DNA of 34,171 bases from a virus, in the IMG/VR virus record IMGVR_UViG_3300010354_000291, positions 1 through 34,171 of that record. The stretch is one strand, 5' to 3'. A program made the translations under genes and the position numbers. Under the pieces are notes generated by a model. It made no database searches and had not been told where the DNA came from. It saw nothing but the letters and a program-made list of their open reading frames with translations. Below are positions 21,862-27,492 of the stretch, in pieces (the first letter of the stretch is position 1; each line of letters opens with the position of its first letter).

Positions 21862-22098
21862 TTAATCGTTAAAATTCAACTCACGATAGGCCTCTTCGGT
21901 GTCAAGGAGGTCGTCATAACCGATGACGATCTCATCTTCATCCTCGTAGGTCTCATCGTAAGACTCGTGAAGATCATCCTCCACGGAGTTCTCGTCCTCG
22001 TCAAGGTGCTTGTCGAGTTCTAAATCGTCCAGCCAATCGTTGTACTCACGCTCGTACTCGGCGCGCAGTTCTTCTGGAAGGGTGTAAAAATCGTCCAT
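21862..22098 (-). CDS. Highly acidic early protein
   Basis: 78 residues, over a third Asp/Glu (DEDENSVEDDLHESYDE, YEDEDEIVIGYDDLLDTEE). Strong negative charge suggests a DNA-mimic or inhibitor of a basic host protein, but this is inference. First gene behind a near-consensus early promoter. Confidence 0.75.
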   Translation of the reverse strand: MDDFYTLPEELRAEYEREYNDWLDDLELDKHLDEDENSVEDDLHESYDETYEDEDEIVIGYDDLLDTEEAYRELNFND

Positions 22099-22125
22099 TT
22101 GGAATGCTCCTCTAAGTGTGATTAG

Positions 22126-22154
22126 ATTATACGATCAGAATGTTAGCCTGTCAA
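22126..22154 (-). promoter_or_regulatory. Consensus early sigma-70 promoter for the 22098 operon
   Basis: TTGACA, 17 bp, TATAAT. The -35 box lies in the 3' coding end of the 49-aa gene (Leu-Thr codons). Confidence 0.9.
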
Positions 22155-22292
22155 CCCCTTAAGGAAAATACCTAGGCTGCTGCCCAAACCAAACAACATG
22201 ATGTAGAACGTGATCTTCATGAACAACCACGCAGTCTCGTCGGCCTTCCGCTGCTTTCTGCTGTAGTAGTTGTTATCCTCGGGGTCAGTCAT
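22143..22292 (-). CDS. 49-aa single-span membrane protein
   Basis: ATG at 22292 overlaps the upstream stop as ATGA. MTDPEDNNYYSRKQRKADE is polar, then WLFMKITFYIMLFGLGSSLG is a membrane span, ending LKGLTG. Its 3' end carries the -35 of the next promoter. Firm because of coupling and topology. Function unknown. Confidence 0.7.
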   Translation of the reverse strand: MTDPEDNNYYSRKQRKADETAWLFMKITFYIMLFGLGSSLGIFLKGLTG

Positions 22293-22474
22293 AGCGGGTG
22301 CCTCTCATTGTGATCTTGATAGAATCGAGTAATCTCGCCAATCTTTTGACGAACAGCGTAAGGCATGCTGTCGCCGTAGGCACTATCAAGTGCGATCAAC
22401 TCTTTCAACATCCTGCGAATTTCACGCAGCTCTGCAGTAGTTCCAATGGGGTGAACTTCAAAATCGTTGCTCAT
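22289..22474 (-). CDS. Small hypothetical protein
   Basis: 61 residues, helical, with AELREIRRMLKELIALDSA. It starts as TAATG with the upstream gene and ends as ATGA with the downstream one, so the three are coupled. No family recognised. Confidence 0.7.
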   Translation of the reverse strand: MSNDFEVHPIGTTAELREIRRMLKELIALDSAYGDSMPYAVRQKIGEITRFYQDHNERHPL

Positions 22475-22752
22475 TAGTAGTGCGCTCCTAGTAGGTACAT
22501 CATGTGCATCTCCTCATGATTCTTCAAGCGTTCGTGACCTTTGCGGGCTTCCTCTTCTGTTTGGTAGTAGAAGGGACCGCTCTCAATAAACTGTGTTCTA
22601 CTGTTATTAAAGATAGTGGTCTCGTAGGCTGCACCGTGAACGCGAGCGTGTTCGCTACCCAACTTCACCGTGCTGACTGTGCGACCATCGATGCGGTCTA
22701 ACAACAGTTGTGTATTAATGTATGGGGTCATATCTCTGGGTTCTTGTTCCAT
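22474..22752 (-). CDS. Hypothetical early protein
   Basis: 92 residues beginning MEQEPRDMTPYINTQLLLDR. A beta-rich first half (TVSTVKLGSEHARVHG) is followed by a charged helix with histidines near the C-terminus (HERLKNHEEMHMMYLLG). Third gene-unit of the 22963 operon. No family recognised. Confidence 0.7.
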   Translation of the reverse strand: MEQEPRDMTPYINTQLLLDRIDGRTVSTVKLGSEHARVHGAAYETTIFNNSRTQFIESGPFYYQTEEEARKGHERLKNHEEMHMMYLLGAHY

Positions 22753-22753
22753 A

Positions 22754-22963
22754 TTAGTACCAATCCTTAAAGTTGCCGTCGCGTTCGTTATCGTTGTAGC
22801 CTGCAGCGTATGCCACGATCTCTTCCGGGGTCATGTCCTTCTCTGTTACTTCGGTGCTCATGTAGGTGTCACCCTTGAAGTAGTGAGGACGGAAACCGCG
22901 ACGATAGTAGGAATCTGCTGAACCTCTGTCGTAGGGTCCGCCGTGTCGCTTGCTGTGTGCCAT
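22754..22963 (-). CDS. Conserved small phage protein (PYDRGSADSYYRR type)
   Basis: 69 residues from the ATG at 22963 in the standard early leader. KRHGGPYDRGSADSYYRR, then PHYF and MTPEEIVAYAAGYNDNERDG followed by NFKDWY. This motif set is familiar from hypothetical proteins of T4-like and other environmental phages. Function unknown. Leads a coupled four-gene unit down to 22143. Confidence 0.78.
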   Translation of the reverse strand: MAHSKRHGGPYDRGSADSYYRRGFRPHYFKGDTYMSTEVTEKDMTPEEIVAYAAGYNDNERDGNFKDWY

Positions 22964-22990
22964 AACAGTTGCTCCTCTTAGTGTGTAAAC

Positions 22991-23019
22991 ATTATAGCAG
23001 AGGGCATTTGGGCTGTCAA
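22991..23019 (-). promoter_or_regulatory. Consensus early sigma-70 promoter for the 22963 operon
   Basis: TTGACA, 17 bp, TATAAT, then the conserved ACACACTAAGAGGAGC. Confidence 0.93.
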
Positions 23020-23024
23020 CCAGA

Positions 23025-23073
23025 AAAAGGCGTGGGCTACCATTTAAGGTTGTTCTTAACTCTGCCCCCACGC
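23025..23073 (-). terminator. Likely terminator overlapping a 28-codon ORF
   Basis: GCGTGGG pairs with CCCACGC across a long interior that contains its own TTAAG/CTTAA hairpin, followed by CTTTTT next to the -35 box of the 22963 promoter. Confidence 0.55.
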
Positions 23074-23123
23074 AGCAGAGCTTGCATTCCGTTAGACCTC
23101 ATATATCGGATAGTGCTACCCAT
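23037..23123 (-). CDS. 28-aa basic peptide, uncertain
   Basis: MGSTIRYMRSNGMQALLRGG ends RVKNNLKW before TAG. It is basic and fits between the 49-aa gene and the terminator. GTGAGAG lies about 11 nt before the ATG, a weak ribosome site. It could instead be a non-coding 3' region. Confidence 0.35.
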   Translation of the reverse strand: MGSTIRYMRSNGMQALLRGGRVKNNLKW

Positions 23124-23187
23124 ACGGACAAACTCTCACACTATCAGGATGGACCCCGCAGAGTGCACCTGGAGGCCACCAAGCCTG

Positions 23188-23337
23188 TTAATCTTCCCAC
23201 TGCCGGGCAAGTGCATCCTCCTCTGCCCAGGCCATCTCGTCGTTGTACTCTACCCACTCTTCGTAGCCCACTGCGGCCTCGTCCTCGAGGTGAGTGCGCT
23301 CTTCGTACATAGCGTCAACGTCGATGTAATCTTCCAT
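23188..23337 (-). CDS. 49-aa acidic protein
   Basis: MEDYIDVDAMYEERTHLEDE continues with AAVGYEEWVEYNDEMAWAEE and ends RQWED; about 18 acidic residues. AAGGAGCAGCAA before the ATG is a good ribosome site and an early promoter is in place. It recalls the 22098 acidic protein in charge. A DNA-mimic-like inhibitor is possible; unproven. Confidence 0.72.
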   Translation of the reverse strand: MEDYIDVDAMYEERTHLEDEAAVGYEEWVEYNDEMAWAEEDALARQWED

Positions 23338-23367
23338 TTGCTGCTCCTTGTGCTTCAGTGTAAGCGT

Positions 23368-23396
23368 ATTATATGCTCACCCTGTCCAAAAGTCAA
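23368..23396 (-). promoter_or_regulatory. Early sigma-70 promoter for the 23337 gene
   Basis: TTGACT, 17 bp, TATAAT. The TGA in the -35 is the stop of the 23716 gene. Confidence 0.88.
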
Positions 23397-23716
23397 GCCT
23401 CAATCCAACCTTCGTCCTCAACGGTTAGAATACTTTCTGCCCCGTCGTACTCCATGACACGGAACTTCATGCCTTCCGGAATCCACTCCACGGTCAAACC
23501 ATCAAGGCCGCCAAGATAGGCATCCGGCCATCTAAGTTCGGCCACGGATTCGATCTCATAGGAATCCTTGCCGGTTAAGACCATATCCACAATCACGGGA
23601 TCAAACAACATAGCAGGCCATTCTCGGTTCCAGGTAGACCAGCCGGCTCCAAAGCCCGTGCTGATCAAGACCGCTACCCTGCCGTTGAGTTTGAATTTGT
23701 CCACGTTAATCTCCAC
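23393..23716 (-). CDS. Conserved-looking early protein
   Basis: 107 residues, beta-rich with many Trp (STGFGAGWSTWN, VEWIPEGMKFRVMEYDG). No membrane segment. It overlaps the zinc-ribbon gene by 11 nt. Its stop codon lies in the -35 box of the next promoter. Function unknown. Confidence 0.72.
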   Translation of the reverse strand: MEINVDKFKLNGRVAVLISTGFGAGWSTWNREWPAMLFDPVIVDMVLTGKDSYEIESVAELRWPDAYLGGLDGLTVEWIPEGMKFRVMEYDGAESILTVEDEGWIEA

Positions 23717-23984
23717 TGTCGATCTGATAGCGATCGCCGCAGTTGTCGCAGGTGTATTCAGTGAGGCAGCGTCCTACGTTGCGGCTGCTGTACTTGTGAA
23801 CGCAGGGCTTGCCTTCCTTGTTCAACGCAACCTGACCGCGGCCTTTGCCCATCATATACTGACCGCCACAGTTGCCGCACTCCTTGTGCGTGACGCCCTT
23901 GTTCCAACTCCACTGCTTGTCGTAGTCAGTGAGGGGAACTTTTCCTTCGCCGTTGCAAACAGGGCAAGTGCCGTATTCTTTCAT
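23706..23984 (-). CDS. Zinc-ribbon protein with DnaJ-like cysteine motifs
   Basis: 92 residues. CPVCNGEGKV matches the DnaJ central repeat CxxCxGxG; CGNCGGQYMMGKGRG is a second such unit, and YTCDNCGDRYQ a third C-x2-C. It should bind one or two zinc ions and resembles a stand-alone DnaJ-type zinc-finger domain. It may interact with host chaperones or nucleic acid. First gene of its unit. Confidence 0.75.
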   Translation of the reverse strand: MKEYGTCPVCNGEGKVPLTDYDKQWSWNKGVTHKECGNCGGQYMMGKGRGQVALNKEGKPCVHKYSSRNVGRCLTEYTCDNCGDRYQIDSGD

Positions 23985-24010
23985 TTCATCTGCTCCTTTA
24001 GTGTGTCTAT

Positions 24011-24039
24011 AGTATAAGGCCAGATGTCCAAACTGTCAA
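24011..24039 (-). promoter_or_regulatory. Early sigma-70 promoter for the 23984 operon
   Basis: TTGACA, 17 bp, TATACT, then CACACTAAAGGAGC. CTTTTTCTGG of a preceding terminator region abuts the -35. Confidence 0.9.
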
Positions 24040-24063
24040 CCAGAAAAAGGGCTGCGGCCACTA

Positions 24064-24092
24064 TCGACTTTGCATTTAACCTGGGCTATCTT
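24064..24092 (+). promoter_or_regulatory. Possible weak rightward promoter
   Basis: TCGACT, 17 bp, TATCTT on the plus strand, about 30 nt before a strong plus-strand terminator. If active it would make an RNA of roughly 80 nt. Weak match. Confidence 0.25.
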
Positions 24093-24125
24093 CTCCGGCA
24101 CTTATCCCAGGCACCCTAAATAGAT

Positions 24126-24181
24126 GCCCCAGCCTGGATGAGTCCCCCTATAAAACTCGTGTCCAGGCCAGGGCTTTTTTT
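24126..24181 (+). terminator. Strong plus-strand terminator antisense to the early array
   Basis: CCTGGA-GAGT pairs with ACTC-TCCAGG, extended by GCCC/GGGC, followed by TTTTTTT on the plus strand. No plus-strand gene lies before it. It either ends a small RNA or blocks antisense transcription. Confidence 0.75.
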
Positions 24182-24183
24182 CC

Positions 24184-24402
24184 TTAATCGGCGTAGTCGT
24201 ACTGGCCGTGATCCCAGTCGTCCCCGCCCATATAATCCTGCCACTCGGTGTATTCATCGGGCTGACCGTCGCAGTCCCGGTTTTCGCAGGCGTAGTCTTC
24301 GATGTCCTTGACCTCGTCAATGCTAAGGTCTAAGTGCTTGGCGATGTCCTCAATGGACACGCCCGCTTCCAACATCTCAATCACCTGGTTCTCGATAAGC
24401 AT
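24184..24402 (-). CDS. Small HTH-like early protein with acidic tail
   Basis: 72 residues from the ATG at 24402 in the standard leader. IEMLEAGVSIEDIAKHLDLS followed by IDEVKDIEDYA looks like a helix-turn-helix of the sigma-70 region 4 or resolvase kind. The C-terminus is acidic (DDWDHGQYDYAD). It may be a small transcription regulator. The frame is secure; the HTH is a reading of the pattern. Confidence 0.65.
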   Translation of the reverse strand: MLIENQVIEMLEAGVSIEDIAKHLDLSIDEVKDIEDYACENRDCDGQPDEYTEWQDYMGGDDWDHGQYDYAD

Positions 24403-24429
24403 CTTTGTTGCTCCTCTTAGTGTGCCTAT

Positions 24430-24458
24430 AGTATAAGATCTCTTTACTAATGTGTCAA
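24430..24458 (-). promoter_or_regulatory. Early sigma-70 promoter for the 24402 gene
   Basis: TTGACA, 17 bp, TATACT, then CACACTAAGAGGAGC. Confidence 0.9.
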
Positions 24459-24459
24459 C

Positions 24460-24500
24460 CAAAAAAGAATTGGGCAGGAGTCTTGACAACACCCGCCCAA
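24460..24500 (-). terminator. Terminator after the 24859 unit
   Basis: TTGGGC pairs with GCCCAA across a partly paired 19-nt interior, then TTCTTTTTT on the minus strand, abutting the next promoter. Confidence 0.75.
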
Positions 24501-24589
24501 CCCACTAACATCACAGACCGGAGCAAGGATCTGTGGCCTAGGTTGTCCCAGGACTTACTCTGCGGGACACTACCCCCGCAAACTTGATC
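24501..24589 (-). other. Structured 3' region, candidate small RNA
   Basis: Between a stop codon and its terminator lie about 90 nt that can fold: GCGGG/CCCGC and, mutually exclusive with it, GTCCC/GGGAC; then CACAGA/TCTGTG. No ORF. The alternative pairings recall a switch or a 3'UTR-derived small RNA; unproven. Confidence 0.4.
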
Positions 24590-24859
24590 TTAGACCAGGC
24601 CCTGTGCCAGGGCGCGGTAACCAGCAGCAACAACCTCGCGGCTGGGGGTGCCGATCACGTACTCGGTAACACGCACGTTGTTACCAGCGACGCGGCTGTT
24701 AGCGTACACAGCGTAGCCGCTCTGGCGGATACGGGTCGCTTCGGCGCGAATGTTCTGGATGCCAAATCGCTTGTAAGCGTCAGCAGCAGTAACAGTGTCG
24801 CCACCGCGCAGTGCGGTATAGAGCTTGTAGGTCTTAGTGTTGGGATTGATATTTCGCAT
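24590..24859 (-). CDS. Conserved phage protein, possible winged-helix
   Basis: 89 residues. INPNTKTYKLYTALRGGDTV, then AADAYKRFGIQNIRAEATRI and AGNNVRVTEYVIGTPSREVV. This set resembles small proteins of marine T4-like phages whose first half looks like a winged helix (skip of a recognition helix IRAEATRIRQ and a beta wing). Probably binds DNA. The ATG follows AAAGGAAAATCAAA. Confidence 0.72.
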   Translation of the reverse strand: MRNINPNTKTYKLYTALRGGDTVTAADAYKRFGIQNIRAEATRIRQSGYAVYANSRVAGNNVRVTEYVIGTPSREVVAAGYRALAQGLV

Positions 24860-24907
24860 TTTGATTTTCCTTTAAGTAATTACTGCTTACTTCCGCAGTA
24901 TGTGTTA

Positions 24908-24936
24908 ATAATACAACAGTTGTTGCGTAAAGTCAA
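24908..24936 (-). promoter_or_regulatory. Early sigma-70 promoter for the 24859 gene
   Basis: TTGACT, 17 bp, TATTAT. The TGA of the -35 is the stop of the 25148 gene. The leader is about 40 nt and differs from the common one. Confidence 0.78.
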
Positions 24937-25148
24937 CTAGCAAGATCACCAAACTCTTTGCTAGTATAGTATTCCAAAAGTTGCTTACGCATGGCAATCT
25001 CCGGAACCATATGACCAGTTACAAAGAATCGATACGGGCATTCACCCCAAGCATTAGTCTGCAGATATCTAGTAAAGTGCCTGCGATGTTCCTTGCTGCG
25101 AACATCAAATTCCACGTAGGGTCTGCCAAAGGAGTTGAGCTTGCTCAT
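24933..25148 (-). CDS. Conserved small phage protein (KEHRRHF type)
   Basis: 71 residues from the ATG at 25148 (AGGGG about 10 nt upstream). GRPYVEFDVRSKEHRRHFTR, then QTNAWGECPYRFF and MVPEIAMRKQLLEYYTS. I recall similar proteins in cyanophage-like T4 relatives. An ATG at 25196 would put the hairpin at 25159-25189 inside the gene. Function unknown. Confidence 0.65.
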   Translation of the reverse strand: MSKLNSFGRPYVEFDVRSKEHRRHFTRYLQTNAWGECPYRFFVTGHMVPEIAMRKQLLEYYTSKEFGDLAS

Positions 25149-25158
25149 AACCCGGACC

Positions 25159-25189
25159 CCTACAGCGGGGTTTAGTTGCCCGCTGTAGG
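25159..25189 (-). promoter_or_regulatory. 11-bp hairpin between two early genes
   Basis: CCTACAGCGGG pairs perfectly with CCCGCTGTAGG (9-nt loop), between the stop at 25198 and the ATG at 25148. No T-run follows, so it is more likely a processing or translation-control element than a terminator. It carries the 14-mer found twice near 31 kb. Confidence 0.6.
25160..25173 (+). repeat. 14-mer repeat, copy 1 (CTACAGCGGGGTTT)
   Basis: This copy forms the 5' arm and loop of the hairpin at 25159-25189 within the early array; identical copies occur at 31105 and 31473. Confidence 0.75.
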
Positions 25190-25197
25190 TTACCATA

Positions 25198-25500
25198 TTA
25201 GGCCTCAACCGTCTCAGACTTGCGAGCACGGATTGCAGTCAGCGTAGGAGCATTCTTGTCCTGTCGCTTGTCAGCAGCCTCGTCCAACGCAGTACGTACT
25301 GCAGCGTTGCCATTGTCGAAGTTGATCGACAGCAAATACTGCACAGCCTCGAGCTTGCCCATGGGGTTCGGAAGCTCAATCACGTCGATGTCCGTGTGAC
25401 CGTTCTTGGCCAGAACCTTAACGCGAGCAGCGTCATTGGCCCAACGAACTTTGAACTCGCCCTTGTAACGGCTTACGCCGCAATGTGTAAACTTATCCAT
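25198..25500 (-). CDS. Conserved phage protein (KFTHxGVSR type)
   Basis: 100 residues. MDKFTHCGVSRYKGEFKVRW, then VKVLAKNGHTDIDVIELPNP and KLEAVQYLLSINF. This is a familiar small hypothetical protein of marine phages, beta-rich at the start and helical at the end. Function unknown. First gene of a unit with an unusual promoter palindrome; GAGAGGTAATTTGAA before the ATG. Confidence 0.78.
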   Translation of the reverse strand: MDKFTHCGVSRYKGEFKVRWANDAARVKVLAKNGHTDIDVIELPNPMGKLEAVQYLLSINFDNGNAAVRTALDEAADKRQDKNAPTLTAIRARKSETVEA

Positions 25501-25564
25501 TTCAAATTACCTCTCTGTGTGTGTTAACATGTTTATACCTCTGGGAACCATTCCCATTGTGTAT

Positions 25565-25593
25565 ATACTACAGCCAACAGTTCGAACTGTCAA
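25565..25593 (-). promoter_or_regulatory. Early promoter with a palindromic operator-like spacer
   Basis: TTGACA, 17 bp, TAGTAT. ACAGTTCGAACTGT (25577-25590) is a perfect 14-bp palindrome overlapping the -35 and spacer, placed like an operator. The leader also contains TGGGAA/TTCCCA. Confidence 0.7.
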
Positions 25594-25615
25594 CCATAAT
25601 ATTTGGTTTTGGACA

Positions 25616-26071
25616 TTAGCTGCCCGTAGTAAGGACAACCTTGTTGCCCTTTTGTTTAAATCCCTCGATGAATGCGTGATGTGCATCTCCGCTAGCACGT
25701 ATGGCCATGTCAGCAGCGAGATAAAGCGCAGCCCAAGTTGTGCCCAACACGGGCGCAGTTGTAGGCTCCTCGCCCCAATGATCTTTGTAGACCACGGTGT
25801 CCGCACCCTTGTAGGGATGTTCGGCATTGAGGTCCTCGACTTCGTAGATACTCCAAATTGACTCGAGACCCCGCAGCTTTTTAAAAGCTTGGTAGTGGTC
25901 GCTGCGTTGTTCAAATACTGCGTGATCTTGCTTACGCACATCTTCCAGCGCAGCACTGATCTTCTCAGCATATGCAGCCTTGTCTGCGTGATCGTCAAAG
26001 CGTAGATGCCACAGGGCACTCTCAATGGCTTTGAAGTCTTTGACTTTAAGCGTTGCGTCTGCGTAGGGCAT
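25616..26071 (-). CDS. Hypothetical early protein
   Basis: 151 residues from the ATG at 26071, which overlaps the upstream stop as TAATG. The first two thirds are a charged helical region (KISAALEDVRKQDHAVFEQR), then a Trp-containing middle and the helix TTWAALYLAADMAIRASGDA. No family recognised. Confidence 0.7.
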   Translation of the reverse strand: MPYADATLKVKDFKAIESALWHLRFDDHADKAAYAEKISAALEDVRKQDHAVFEQRSDHYQAFKKLRGLESIWSIYEVEDLNAEHPYKGADTVVYKDHWGEEPTTAPVLGTTWAALYLAADMAIRASGDAHHAFIEGFKQKGNKVVLTTGS

Positions 26072-26259
26072 TAGTTTATCACTCCCACAATTTGATCTTC
26101 GTAGCACCAGTGTTCGTTGTCCAGATCGTAAACGGGCTCACCATTCTTGCTGCCCAGGTCTATGATCTTAGCAGCCTTGGGAGCCTGTGTGCCCCAACTG
26201 CCGCGCCACATAACTGTTTGTCCAACTTCGTAAGCGTGAACAATATCTTCTTCGTACAT
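26071..26259 (-). CDS. Small beta-barrel (SH3-like) early protein
   Basis: 62 residues from the ATG at 26259, 7 nt after AAAGGAG; the ATG 6 nt earlier is too close. GQTVMWRGSWGTQAPKAAKI and IVGVIN suggest a small SH3-like barrel as in many phage accessory proteins. Function unknown. Coupled to the downstream gene by TAATG. Confidence 0.65.
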   Translation of the reverse strand: MYEEDIVHAYEVGQTVMWRGSWGTQAPKAAKIIDLGSKNGEPVYDLDNEHWCYEDQIVGVIN

Positions 26260-26284
26260 GGTCATGCTCCTTTAGTGTGTAAGC

Positions 26285-26313
26285 ATTGTAACAGAGGGCT
26301 ATCCAAAAGTCAA
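26285..26313 (-). promoter_or_regulatory. Early sigma-70 promoter for the 26259 operon
   Basis: TTGACT, 17 bp, TACAAT. The TGA of the -35 is the stop codon of the 26870 gene. Confidence 0.82.
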
Positions 26314-26870
26314 CCAGAATCCTGCCATTCGGATATGCTCTGTACGATGTTGAACTCGTGATCCAACTCTTCGGGCAACAGTTCCTCAATCCCATTAACG
26401 TCTAGATCACTATATTCATAGTAGTCATCATAGCCGTTCTCCCAGACTCCAGCAAAGCACATGCCGGGTTCCCAATAGTAAGCACGGACATCGTAGCCCA
26501 GTTCCGTGAGTTTGTGCAACAGTCCCAAGGGTGGCGCCCAGGCACTGTCGAAACCCAGCACCACGGAGTTCTCATCCGCTTGGATGTAGTGAGCATCTGC
26601 GCCACCCACATCCCATTTGGTGCCCCATTCGTTTATGCAGAACTCGTACCAACCAGAGTAGCCATACTTCTCTGTAAGTTGTTCACGCAGCGTGTCCTTG
26701 GCTTCTGCGTCCTCGCCACCCCAAGAGCCAGTGTCGGGATTACGCAGTTCCTCAGGAACGGGAATAAACTCTTCACAAAGTTGTCCTGCCTTGTAGGCAT
26801 CGACAAGATGTGTAATAGCGACAGCGTCCTCGTGCTTGATGTGGACACTGTTAGAACACCAATTAGGCAT
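26310..26870 (-). CDS. DUF1281/Api92-like phage protein
   Basis: 186 residues. The start MPNWCSNSVHI is the hallmark of the Api92-like ferredoxin-fold family (DUF1281), followed by FIPVPEELR, YGYSGWYEFCINEWGTKWDV, FDSAWAPPLGLLHKLTELG and an acidic YYWEPGMCFAGVWENG. The family occurs in phages and plasmids; its function is not established. It has AGGAGCATTT as ribosome site, 8 nt after the upstream stop. Confidence 0.85.
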   Translation of the reverse strand: MPNWCSNSVHIKHEDAVAITHLVDAYKAGQLCEEFIPVPEELRNPDTGSWGGEDAEAKDTLREQLTEKYGYSGWYEFCINEWGTKWDVGGADAHYIQADENSVVLGFDSAWAPPLGLLHKLTELGYDVRAYYWEPGMCFAGVWENGYDDYYEYSDLDVNGIEELLPEELDHEFNIVQSISEWQDSG

Positions 26871-26878
26871 AAATGCTC

Positions 26879-27094
26879 CTATTTGCCAATAGTGGTTTTG
26901 CTCACGCCAGCAACATCGATCGCTTCGTTAGCGGCCTTGCTCTTTGCGCGGAGATACTCCACGCGAGTCTTGGCTTTAGCGATCTCTTCTTCAGGAGCCC
27001 CAGTGCGTTTAAGCCGCTGTAGTTCCTTGGTAGCGCGATCTAAGTTGCTTTTGTGAACGATGTAGTCAAGTTGTGTAGAAAGGATCTTTTTCAT
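26879..27094 (-). CDS. Basic helical early protein on a leaderless message
   Basis: 71 residues, Lys/Arg/Ala-rich, helical: LDRATKELQRLKRTGAPEEE, KAKTRVEYLRAKSKAANEA. The only ATG lies 9 nt downstream of a perfect -10 box, without Shine-Dalgarno, so the early mRNA would be leaderless. Possible DNA- or RNA-binder; function unknown. Confidence 0.65.
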   Translation of the reverse strand: MKKILSTQLDYIVHKSNLDRATKELQRLKRTGAPEEEIAKAKTRVEYLRAKSKAANEAIDVAGVSKTTIGK

Positions 27095-27103
27095 AGTGTA
27101 GTG

Positions 27104-27132
27104 ATTATACGATCACTTTTACCAAATGTCAA
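27104..27132 (-). promoter_or_regulatory. Consensus early sigma-70 promoter for the 27094 gene
   Basis: TTGACA, 17 bp, TATAAT, then only CACTACACT before the ATG. Confidence 0.92.
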
Positions 27133-27180
27133 CCAAAAAGATAGGTACCCAAAACAGTGAGTAATAGTATAACCCAGACC

Positions 27181-27202
27181 AGGGTGCGTACCCGCACCCT
27201 GT
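27181..27202 (-). terminator. Terminator-like hairpin after the 27492 gene
   Basis: CAGGGTGC pairs with GCACCCTG (6-nt loop) just after the stop. There is no adjacent T-run; a TATCTTTTT occurs about 35 nt further on, next to the following promoter. Confidence 0.5.
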
Positions 27203-27204
27203 AT

Positions 27205-27492
27205 TCAAGCAACCTTCTTAACTGCTTCATAGCGTGGTAGCCGGCGGATGCCGCGGGCCTCCCCTGTTCTGTCATCAGTGTATACGATCTCCTCGTCTAA
27301 GCCTGCAGAATGCAACGCTGAGATAACTCGGGGCAGATCGCAGTCCTCTTCAAGGTACACATAGCCCTGGTCCTGGTAGCTGAACTCGCTGATCCGATCA
27401 GCAATGCCCAGCTCCGTGAGCAAGTTGCGGGGCACTCGTCCCCAGCCGTGACTAGGATCGCTGAAGAATACAATCTTGACAGTATTAGACAT
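27205..27492 (-). CDS. Conserved small phage protein (FFSDPSHGW type)
   Basis: 95 residues from the ATG at 27492 (GGGAG 8 nt upstream). VKIVFFSDPSHGWGRVPRNL, then ELGIADRISEFSYQ and VYLEEDCDL. A common small hypothetical protein in many phages of Gram-negative bacteria. It overlaps the upstream gene by 8 nt. Function unknown. Confidence 0.78.
   Translation of the reverse strand: MSNTVKIVFFSDPSHGWGRVPRNLLTELGIADRISEFSYQDQGYVYLEEDCDLPRVISALHSAGLDEEIVYTDDRTGEARGIRRLPRYEAVKKVA

Noticed and set aside
23568-24017. Plus-strand 149-codon open frame
   Set aside because: Antisense to the 23716 and 23984 genes, which have promoters, ribosome sites and motifs.
24130-24170. CTGGATGAGTCC resembling a hammerhead start
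   Set aside because: Has an extra G in the CUGAUGA core and no GAAA after the stem; better explained as a terminator hairpin.
26514-27056. Plus-strand 180-codon open frame
   Set aside because: Antisense to the DUF1281-like gene and the 27094 gene; no promoter or ribosome site.
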